Shown one piece after another: positions 41,701-49,854 of a stretch of 64,000 bases of DNA (position 1 is its first letter; each line of letters begins with the position of its first letter). Where the stretch lies: contig CAJZBQ010000017.1 in NCBI GenBank assembly GCA_914767885.1, forward strand, positions 310,001 through 374,000. The letters run 5' to 3'. Both the position numbers and the translations under genes were made by a program. This DNA comes from Blepharisma stoltei. Its lineage: Eukaryota > Ciliophora > Heterotrichea > Heterotrichida > Blepharismidae. The notes beneath the pieces are model-generated. The model worked only from the letters and a program-made list of their open reading frames with translations. It made no database searches and was not told where the DNA came from.

Positions 41701-42080
41701 GCAAATAGTAAAACTGCAAGTTCTGCAATAACCTCGCCGATTTTTTTGAGAATTGGCCATGAGGTTTCTTGCTCAAGAGACTCAAGAAGATGGGTTTTGA
41801 CGATATTTTGGACTTGGGAGCTTAATTTGTCCCAAACTTTGGTGGAGGAGTGGAGAGAAGTGAAAAGCTGACGGAGAATGACTGAGGATAAAGTGCGGAT
41901 TGATGAGTCAGGAGAGTGTCTAAGGATATGCAAAAGGCAAAGGACGAGTTCATTTGGATGTTCATTTCTAAGCTGCATAAGCAAGACTTCCTGCTGCTTT
42001 CTGACTTCGTTATTGGGGCTTAGAACTGCTGTAAGCATGGTAAGAACGCTTTGGATTTGAGCCTCAGACACACCTTCCAT
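38778..42080 (-). CDS. IPO5: Importin-5 / karyopherin beta-3 nuclear import receptor
   Basis: 1100 residues in a single uninterrupted frame, the usual length for importin-5/Kap121. HEAT repeats run throughout. The N terminus (Q-Q-E-V-L-L-M-Q-L-R-N-E-H-P) and the region with W-A-C-P-P-E-G-F-E-E, an acidic loop D-D-E-D-E-E-G-V-E, then R-V-K-Y-A-A-L-M-T-I-S-E and H-P-K-I-R-Y-A-A-Y-H-C-I-G-Q are typical. It carries cargo such as ribosomal proteins and histones through nuclear pores in a Ran-dependent way. In a window full of IESs, 3.3 kb without one is notable. Confidence 0.95.
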   Translation of the reverse strand: MEGVSEAQIQSVLTMLTAVLSPNNEVRKQQEVLLMQLRNEHPNELVLCLLHILRHSPDSSIRTLSSVILRQLFTSLHSSTKVWDKLSSQVQNIVKTHLLESLEQETSWPILKKIGEVIAELAVLLFADEETNKWTELLPFLTRSFTGQGKQAAAACHILAGLCTFFNDELVKEKDSLKQVFIAHLASNELELRLSVLNFLGNLLGIAEKDDMKFFWDIIPNMLLSAFWIIENHQIHAEEALNHLRDLAETEPKYFKNRIQIAYEFVDRVCNLQTENLGIKHLALEFIVALAGRLNLEFQEKKDIATNLCTKIFQMMLSIDEDVDPAWACPPEGFEEPDDEDEEGVEIDYAKLGRKQLTKMLEGVGESFLLPTVLGLIQSALTTPSEDWRVKYAALMTISELGQFIEEAEKIAEIVPVLQAHTSPNLHPKIRYAAYHCIGQLSEDYEEEFQSAHHQAVVPLLVAGIADSIPRVAASAADALGKFIENCGPTLVSEYIAGIMPVIIEKFSQQNCSIVIEQILTVISNIADSGKECFNPYYQPLMVVLLRIIKAYTSKEYQRIRGKAIESMTMICTSVGKEMFSPYVTETIMLLKEIQDSVTDSDPLKAYLLGAWQRIVATLQADFAPYLHGILPGLLSAAGASAIVSVESEPDALVDLASLVSDANKKVSISTSDLEDKDLALHALITIIDVLKELYAPYAEQTNTIVLPLINYTPNEHIRQAAATLCGSLINSVKALNTPESDQAVINMARLYLGALWQATAVEHDTETIVAQLAAIKVIIEGPKNKFMTPEEVTASGEKLIKMLETSLDRRARNKALDLGEEDSEDELIKEINKNEEDSLHTQISEVLGSLFKTHREFSLEIVNFLYSHVLSKFLAPDTTDEDHKFAIFVIDDVVEFVGQDLAGDKWSSLAEALVRFTADSNDAVRQAASYGIGILAIFSNAAAFAPWTDQILVALDKSINFPMGTNKKSHGHAKDNAVAALGKIIKYQSGSINSATIVPAWVNLLPLRRDKEEAKLMHDLLADITISNMALTIGENNERLEHVVKIFAEILETKLINTETVPKVKQIIQMIQAAGIPTLPQIWATLTDIQRSKLTKIMA

Positions 42081-42641
42081 TTCACACCGCTAAATAATAA
42101 ATAGGGACTATGGGGTAAAGAATGCTAACATCTATTCTGTAATTTATAAAAATATGTTGATATAAAAGTAAATTTTTATAATAAAATTTCTAATTAATTT
42201 TTTTAATTTTTGACAGTATAAATTAATTTGTATACAAAATTGAAAACAAAAATAAAAAATTATCTTATTTTTACAGAAAAAATTTTGAGTAAGTAAAATG
42301 TATATGGCAATAGAAAATTTAGAAATAGGATAATTATTTTTTGGAAATAAAATTATTTAATATTGATGAAATTGTTATTTGTGCTAATTAATTTTTGATT
42401 TAATACCATATAATAAATATAATTTGTTCATATGAAAATGCTTTCAATAGGTGGCATCAGTTTGATTCAATTAGCCTTATTAATTATTTGATGTAATTCA
42501 GGAAATATTATAATTTTATATTCCAATATAATTTAGGATTGATAATTAGATTATTATATAAATATATAATTGAAAAATAAGACTTAATTGTAGCAATCTC
42601 TCTATTTTTTATTTAACCATTAGTTAAGTCAAGCTAAGCAA

Positions 42642-42730
42642 TATAGTTAGGGAGGATATCTAGCACGGGGCTTTTTTAGTTTGAAAGCAAGCCAAAAAAA
42701 GCTCAGTGCTAGACATCCTCCCTAGCTATA
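42642..42730. repeat. 89-bp imperfect palindrome
   Basis: Arms TAGGGAGGATATCTAGCAC...GGGCTTTTTTAG and CCAAAAAAAGCTC...GTGCTAGACATCCTCCCTA around a short loop. It abuts the D2 element exactly at its left end, where the other D2 copy has its microsatellite tail. Confidence 0.8.
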
Positions 42731-43280
42731 GATATTTAAGGTCCCCACTTTGTACGATTGACATTCTGTGCGACGAAATCGAGTTAGGTGGTTTCTGCCT
42801 TTGGCAACTCTAAGCCTAGGCTGAAACCCCTGACTTCTCAGTAGTGGAATCCCCTATTGAGTCGAAACCTTTGCAAGGGCTTCATCATTTCAAACTGTCC
42901 CTTAGACTGTCTAGTGACTCCCCTGCCTATCGCCCTTACCACTTATCGCTCCTCTTAGTTAAGAGTCTTGAAATGGAGAGTCCGCCTGTTTAATCTAATC
43001 TGCCTCCCCCTTTTCCAGGTCATCCCTATAAAATACTCAACCGCTTACACGATTCGGGGCAAACCACCACAACAGCTATACAAGTAATTCACCCTATTCA
43101 ACTTCAGTGGTCAGCTGGCAAAACGAAGTCGCGAGTAACTGCCAATTGGATCTGGTCACAAAAAGTGCTTTGTGCTTGAGTCCCTTCCTTCAGGATACCA
43201 AATACTGCTGGGCCAACTCCTGGCTTCAAAAACTATCCCGCACTATGCCAAATAACTCATTTCCTAGGCGAAATTTTATT
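42731..43280 (-). mobile_element. Type D2 retroposon, older diverged copy
   Basis: Homologous along its length to 19859-20470: GATATTTAAGGTCCCC, GGCTGAAACCCCTGACTTCTC, CTGCCTCCCCCTTTTCCAGG, ATTCGGGGCAAACCACC and GCTGGCAAAACGAAGTCGCG all have counterparts. It is lower in GC, as expected for a decaying copy. I find no clear target duplication. Confidence 0.8.
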
Positions 43281-43506
43281 CGAACATTTTGATGGTGAGA
43301 CATTTGACCGAAAAACCAGTTAAATTACGGCCAAAAGGTATAGTATTTGAAAATTTTCACCAAATTTTCTTTGATGAAATGCATACTATTAAAAAGTACA
43401 CGATCTGCACCCCCTAATTACATAGGAACTGTCACATCTGACGTCATCGCATTTATGTATATTATCTAACCATTAGAAAAGATTTTTTTAGGTATGCGTC
43501 ATAAAA

Positions 43507-45471
43507 ATGACCGATTCAGAAAATAATAAAACCATTATGAAATTATCAATTTTTCGACAAATCGACGAAGATGCAAATAAGTCATGTGCTTTTTGGCACA
43601 AGCCAGATGAGAAGTCTATAATCGATATTAACACAAATAAACTTCATCAAGGAAATCTGCTTATAACAAATGGAAAAGGATCATTTCAGAACAATTTTTA
43701 TGTGCTGACAACTAGTTCATTATATAAATATGCTGTAATACACTATAATTGTTAACAATCCTTGTTGCTTATATTCTAAATCCCTTAGAAAATAATTAAT
43801 TTTCTCTAACTTCTAATAACAATCGTTGGATACTTAATCAAAACTACATATAAAGAAAACAACAAAGATCTAGAATCAGTATCAAATATCAGATGGAAAA
43901 TTTTAGAGCCTTTTCTAGAAGTAAATTCCCATATAGCAAGACAAGGCTTTAAGCTCCACCAAAACGAAAATTCTCAAGACTTTTACACAGATAATACCGA
44001 AGATCTAGATATCTGGGTTAGCATGCTCTCAAAAGTCTCAATTCTAACAGACGTAGAAGATGACTATGCAATTATCAAAACTCTAGGAAAAGGAAGCTAC
44101 GCTACAGTATATTTAGTTGACGATTTAGATTCATATGACAACTATGCTTTAAAATCCATAGATAAATCATACATTACTAATCAAAGGGCTGTATCGACCG
44201 TAGTAAGCGAAATTGAGATTTTAAGAATGATTGACCACCCAAATGTCACGAAATTATATAGAGTTTATGAAAGTGAGGGTCATGTACATTTGATTATGGA
44301 TTATGTCCCGGGGATTAATATGCTGCAAAAAATAATGAAAGTTGAAAAATTTTCTGAAAAAAAAGCTGTGATATTTCTTTATGATATGCTGGATATTCTT
44401 TGTTACCTCCATTCTAAAAATATCCAATCAAGGATTAAGCTTAGCATGGGCATTTTTTAAAAATAAAATCTGCATTAAAATATTATAAGAATTACCTTAA
44501 TTAAGTAAGAATTAATTTAATATAGAAAGCACAGTATTAAAAATGCCAGTTAGGGATAGGTTCTAGCACCTGTTCAAAACAGGATGGACCTTTAATCCGA
44601 GTTTAGTGAGAGAAGTCAAGCTTCTTGAGAGTCTCGGATTGAAGAGAAGAGGTCGGTGCTGAGGCTGGCACTGACAAGAGAAGTCGGAAAGGGCTTATTA
44701 ACTTTAACAGTTAGGCCGGTCCACCTATCGCTGTTCAGAGCTGTTAATGTAGCTGGACCTCAAGTAAACAAAGACTTAAGGCACAAAGGGTGCTAGAATA
44801 ATTCCTTAAACTTAAACTTAAAAAATATAGAAAGCTATATTGTACATAGAGATATAAAATTAGAAAATATTATTGTCTGTTCAGAAAATCCTTTAAAATT
44901 CAAACTTCTCGACTTCGGACTGTCTGGGATTAGCAGCAGCAACGACCAAACTATAAGGTGTGGATCCCCAGGCTATATCGCCCCTGAAATTTTAAAAAAA
45001 CAAAGATATGGGGTAAAAATTGACATGTTTGGGCTAGGAGTATGTTTATTTATGATTTTATCAGGGAGATCTCCTTTCCCTGGTAAAGATCTCAAAGAAA
45101 TTTTGAAAGCAAATAAAAAGGGGATTATTTATTTTGCTCCAATCCATTGGAAATTAATTTCAAAAGATGCAGCTGACCTCATATTGAAATTGTGCCAACC
45201 TGAGCCTGAGCTAAGACTTTCAGCCAAAGAAGCATTAAACCATGCATGGTTGAAAAAGGTAAATAAAGAAGGAAAAGGAAGACTATCATTTTTGAAAAAT
45301 GTCACAGAAATTCCGAAAAATAATCATATTTTTCCTGTCTCTTCTGTTGAAGATATCCGTGATATTTCTGTGGTTATTAATCACCCTGTTGATGGGGTTG
45401 CTAATAAGTTAATTAGAAGATCGTCAATTGGAGGAGAGGCAACTGTTGCTCATAGAAAAGTTATTAGATAG
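43507..45471 (+). CDS. PH-domain serine/threonine protein kinase
   Basis: Three segments join at TA into 476 codons. Residues about 50-170 look like a PH domain (K-G-S-F-Q-N-N-F-Y-V-L, S-L-Y-K-Y-K, then D-I-W-V-S-M-L-S-K). The kinase domain has G-K-G-S-Y-A-T-V (glycine loop), A-L-K-S-I (ATP Lys), E-I-E-I-L (helix C Glu), I-V-H-R-D-I-K-L-E-N (catalytic loop, whole only after excision), L-L-D-F-G-L-S-G (DFG), G-S-P-G-Y-I-A-P-E (APE) and a late Arg. This is the CAMK/AGC-like architecture seen in protist PH-kinases, membrane-recruited by phosphoinositides. Confidence 0.9.
43729..43850. other. IES in the PH domain of the kinase
   Basis: 120 bp removed. The junction S-L-Y-K-Y-K-E-N-N-K-D-L-E is what a PH domain shows at this place. 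The inside carries TAA stops and is AT-rich. Confidence 0.78.
44421..44839. other. IES splitting the kinase catalytic loop, with a retroposon inside
   Basis: 417 bp removed. The flanks L-H-S-K-N-I and V-H-R-D-I-K join exactly as in kinases. The insertion at 44519 is wholly within this IES. Confidence 0.9.
44519..44835 (+). mobile_element. Retroposon nested in an IES, 12-bp target duplication
   Basis: AATATAGAAAGC occurs at 44519 and 44824. The head after the left copy is ACAGTATTAAAAATGCC. The tail before the right copy is a microsatellite CTTAAACTTAAACTTAAA. The body (about 290 bp) is GC-richer and not obviously related to D1-D3. Confidence 0.88.
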
Positions 45472-45644
45472 ACTTATATATAGCTAAATTTTTTTGTATA
45501 TAATTATTTCATATTTTAAAATCCAAATAAATATATAAAATAGAATTTAGGCATCAAATTCTTGATATTTCATGCCATAAACAGCAGATTTATGAGTTTG
45601 ATGTTAGAAAAATGGCTTGAAATTCAAAAGAAGTTAAATTTTAA

Positions 45645-45900
45645 ATAGAATATAAGTTGAATATAAAATTCTTTGTCAAAATTTCTGGTGAGGATGTATT
45701 ATGCTATGAATATGATAGTTCTTTTTACAAAGGAAGACGTTTAATATCAATAAAAATGGGAAATAGGGATGCTTGGTTTAGCTAGAAAAAACTATTCACA
45801 GTGTCCCAAATCTTGAACATTATTATAAAACACTTAAAGGGATAAGTGCCAAAATTATATTAATATATTGTCAATTGCGTTATATATGAATGTAATCATG
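45645..45900 (+). pseudogene. Decayed copy of the adjacent tandem gene family
   Basis: 45676-45770 aligns with the segment of the next two genes that encodes C-Q-L-S-D-D-Q-L-L-C-Y-Y-Y-D and G-R-I-F-Y-I, but is broken by stops and frameshifts. Nothing else in 45480-46080 is coding. Confidence 0.6.
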
Positions 45901-46085
45901 CATCTGCCATCTTTCAGTGAATCCAAGCCTTAAAAATAAAGCAAGCTGAGATTATTACGAGCTAAGAATAGAAGGTACCCTGAAAAACAGCTTGCTGCTT
46001 TCTTACGGTTGAAAATGAAGAGGCTCACAATATATTTGATATCACGAAAATTTCTCTATTAGAAAGTAATAATTAAAATAGCTAA

Positions 46086-47501
46086 ATGGATAACACTATA
46101 CATACAGTACTAGATGTTGCACCCAAAAGCCGCCAGCTTCACAGAGTAGATTTAAGAACAAAGACTTATAGTTGCACTAAAATTCAAAAATTAAAAAATA
46201 GGCAAATTGACTATAAAGTTGTCTGTCAACTTTCAGATGACCAACTATTATGCTATTACTATGACAATTCCTTTAAAAAAGGACGGATATTTTATATCAA
46301 CAGTAGTGGAAATATTTCTTATGGAGGTTTCTTTGATTTTCTAAAAACAGTTGCAGCACTCTGAGCACATATCTGTCAATACCTCTATAATAATGTAAAG
46401 GGAATAAAATATAAAAATTACGTTTACCTTATGGGACAACACTGTGGTATACTCAGGTATAATTTACTCAAAAATACTTGTTCAACTGTTTTACAAATTA
46501 ATTTTGGTGCCTATTCATTAGCAATAATTGATGATAAAATTTTAATAGTTGGAAGCCAAGGAAGAGCTTTAATATATGATTGTAGCATCAACTCAGTTTC
46601 ATCTGCATTCACTTTCCAATCATTATGATCCATAAGCATAGGGACTATTAATAAGACGTTTTTTCTAATAGATTATCAAGGGGTTGTAGTAAAATCAGGA
46701 GAATTGAATCCATACGAATGAACACTTTTAGGCAAAATTTTTTTACATCGTATAAATCTTATTGAATCTAATATGTTGAATTATGACAATTTGACTTACT
46801 TCTTCAGCAAAGGCAATCTTTATAAGTTTGATTTAGAATATCTTAATTTCTCTAAAATTCACTTTGCTTTTGGAAAAAAAGAACCTTATTTTGAGTATAC
46901 AATGCAGTCACTAAAATTTATAGATATTACAATTAATGCAGAATTAAACAGTTGGGCTGATGCATTTAAACCTATTGAACATTATTTTATTAACCAAACA
47001 AATTATATTGAACAAATTCTGCAGATAGCCTTTAATCCTAGCGATTTCCCAATTAAATTTTTAGTGGAATATCCTGTATTTGAAAATCGAAAAGTAATAA
47101 TAATTGATGGCCAAGATAGTTATGGATTAATGAACTGATTGAATTATGATCGTGAGCTATTTGGTTGTAAGAATAAATGCCTGAGTATGCAAGATTATTG
47201 GAATAACAATATACGCAGTCTAAAAAATTGATCAAAACAAGGAGTTATTGTTCCAAATCTTTCATGAATGGTTTATAGAGGCGCGCCAATTAAAGAAATT
47301 ATAGAAATATTTAAAAATGGAAAAAAAGGATTGATATGGTTATTAATTGGCAGGAATTCAAGAGTTTATTATGAATTTATCTATCAAAACGAGGATAAAG
47401 TGATTTATAGTTATGATCCTGAAGATAAACCTTTTCAGTTGGTTAATCAATTTTTAAAAGAAGCTGGAGAAGAAGAAATTGATTGGAGAATATGGATATA
47501 A
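46086..47501 (+). CDS. Lineage-specific paralogue 1 (472 codons), unknown function
   Basis: One frame with TGA as Trp at several sites (46362, 46626, 46719, 47136 and others). It starts M-D-N-T-I-H-T-V-L-D. The N-terminal 260 residues look like propeller-like blades (L-H-R-V-D-L-R-T-K, I-L-R-Y-N-L-L-K-N, A-L-I-Y-D-C-S-I-N-S, L-Y-K-F-D-L-E). The C-terminal half has N-S-W-A-D-A-F-K-P-I-E-H-Y-F and ends E-I-D-W-R-I-W-I. It aligns full-length with the gene at 47744. I know no family name. No IES. Confidence 0.82.
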
Positions 47502-47743
47502 TTCTTAATAAATTACAGAAAAAATCTACGTATTTCATTAAGATATTATTTTAGCTTCCTTTTGATGGGTAAGATTTCAATTTTAATAGTTACTTCAATA
47601 TATATTATTTAATTATCTAAACTTTTCAATAAATATTTTGAAGCCTATATTAATTATCAAAAAAACTTCAATCTTTCTTAATTTCGGTAAATTTTTCTTA
47701 ATTAGAAAACTCGGACTAAGCTTAACAAAAATATAATAAATTA

Positions 47744-49165
47744 ATGGAAAGCTCCATGAACACAATTCTTGATGCTTCATCTAGCAGCTGCGAACTGTAT
47801 GAGGTTGACTTAAGAACAATGGCTTATAAGTCAAATAAAATCAAAATTCCAAAGGATAGAAGAAAATTTATATATAAAACTCTCTGCCAAATTTCTGATG
47901 AACAACTATTATGTTTTCGTTATGATAGCCAAGTGAATATAGGAAGAATTTTTTATATTGATAATAATGGAAAGATAGCCCATGGGTCTTGGGTTAATTT
48001 ACCTAATAATATATCAATACGCCTTCGAGCTTATAAAAATTATTGCAAAAACATAAAAGGAATAAAATACCAAAACAATGTTTATATTATATTCGATTAT
48101 TTTTATATTTTAAGGTACAATTTATTGAAAAATATTTGCTTGAGCGGAATTTGCATGGAATTATATAAATGCTATTCATGTGCAATAATTGAAGACAAAA
48201 TTTTAATATCCAATGTAGGTAGCAAAACTTTTATATATGATTGCAGCATCAATTCTATTTCATTTATTTCTGAAAAGGTTCTATGATATGAAAATTTTGT
48301 AGGAGCAATTGATAGAAGTTTCTTTATGATAACTTATTCTGGTGTTATTATGATATCAGAAGAATTAAATCCATACAAATGAAATATCATTGGTAAAACC
48401 ACCTTAAATCCAAATCATTATTTCCCATCATCCAGCTTTAACTATGGTAATTTTGCATTTATTTTATGCAAAAACAATTTATATAAATTTGATTTGAAAA
48501 ACGTTGAATTTAAAAAATTTAATTTTCCTATTAATGGAAAAGGAACAGTTTCTGTGCAAAATATATTATCTTTAAAATTTATGTCTTTCACAAATGAGAA
48601 TAACCTACATAGTTGGGTTCATGCCTTTAGACCAATTAAACATTATTTTAAAGACTCTGAAAAAAACTATATTGAGTCAATTCTTTGTATGATTTTCCAG
48701 ATTGAGGGCTTTCCCCCTAAATTTGCTTTTGAGTATCCTGCATTAGAGGAAAGAAGAGTCATAATAATTAATAATGATTATTGATTTGATATGAGAAGCT
48801 ATTTAAAGAACGATCCTAAATTATTTAATTACCAAAAAGAGTACAGCGATTCTATGAAATATATATTTGATTTCTGCATTTTTAGTCTTAAAAATTGATC
48901 AAAGCAAGGGGTAATTATACCAGACATTAGTTTTATGAAAAGAAATCATGTGACATATGAAGAAATAATTGAAACTTTCAAAAATGGAAAAAAAGGGTTG
49001 ATATGAGTTCTTATTGGAAAATTATCAATGCCTTATCTTAAATTTATTAATCAGAATGAGGATAAAGCTATTGTAAGTTATTCTCCTTTTGATCACCCTT
49101 TTCGCCAAGTCAATGAATACTTAAGGGAAACTGGAGAAAACGAAATTGACTGGAAGATATGGTAG
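47744..49165 (+). CDS. Lineage-specific paralogue 2 (474 codons), unknown function
   Basis: A full-length tandem relative of the gene at 46086: matching blocks include S-C-E-L-Y-E-V-D-L-R-T, D-E-Q-L-L-C-F-R-Y-D, I-L-R-Y-N-L-L-K-N, F-I-Y-D-C-S-I-N-S, L-H-S-W-V-H-A-F-R-P-I-K-H-Y-F, S-L-K-N-W-S-K-Q-G-V-I and E-I-D-W-K-I-W. TGA encodes conserved Trp in both copies, for example in K-N-W-S-K-Q. Reduced similarity between blocks shows an old duplication. The ending is TAG. Confidence 0.82.
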
Positions 49166-49279
49166 AAAGCATATTAGCTGCATTTAAAATAAAACAAATT
49201 ATTTATTGAGCTGACTATTGAATAATACTAAAATTAATGTCATTTAAATATGAATACATACTATTAATTTTCAAATAAA

Positions 49280-49756
49280 ATGATTCAATATAATACAATC
49301 CTCAAGCTTATAGCTGATATTGACAAAACTCAAAAGTCAATTTTGAATATGGAAAAGCCTGACTTTTCACATTACGAAGTCCAAATCTCTCAAATTTCTG
49401 AAGAAATCCAAGCATTAAATAACACAGACAGCTTAAGACGTTTGGAAAGCGAAATTAAAACTTTAGAAGGCCAAATTGAGCATGAAGATATATCTTTAGA
49501 ACTTCTAAAAGAAAGCAACCTTGAAACTCAAGAGAAAATAAAAAATATTGGAAAAGATATAGCTGACTATGAATACCGCCTTCGAGAATGTAAAAAAAAT
49601 TACGAAAATGAATCCAAAAAAATAGACACGCTTCTTCATGAACAATTGCTACAGAATATCGAAAGAAGAAATAATCTTCAAAGATTGCAGCTTCAGTGCA
49701 TTGATAATAAAAGAAATAGCAGATCTTCTGTAATTCCTCCAAGTCTCATTAAATAG
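49280..49756 (+). CDS. Coiled-coil protein, 158 residues
   Basis: Starts M-I-Q-Y-N-T-I-L-K-L-I-A-D. From residue 10 to about 140 it is nearly continuous heptads with Glu, Lys and Leu (L-R-R-L-E-S-E-I-K-T-L-E). The tail is basic (N-K-R-N-S-R-S-S-V-I-P-P). No named family is recognised. No IES or TGA Trp. Confidence 0.65.
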   Translation: MIQYNTILKLIADIDKTQKSILNMEKPDFSHYEVQISQISEEIQALNNTDSLRRLESEIKTLEGQIEHEDISLELLKESNLETQEKIKNIGKDIADYEYRLRECKKNYENESKKIDTLLHEQLLQNIERRNNLQRLQLQCIDNKRNSRSSVIPPSLIK

Positions 49757-49854
49757 TGTAAAATAATCTTATTCATAGTCATTTAATTTCTGTTCATTTC
49801 GATACAAGCTAATATAAAAATACGCGCGAAAAAGATGCTATTAGCATTATAAAA

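Larger units (their letters stand above)
42081..43506. other. Intergenic region with a palindrome and a decayed D2 element
   Basis: 42081-42640 is featureless AT-rich DNA. The rest is filled by the palindrome at 42642 and the D2-type element at 42731. Only about 200 bp remain before the kinase start. Confidence 0.6.

Noticed and set aside
41170-41871. Antisense frame of 233 codons
   Set aside because: Complement of the importin-5 gene; Ser/Leu-rich shadow without any family likeness.
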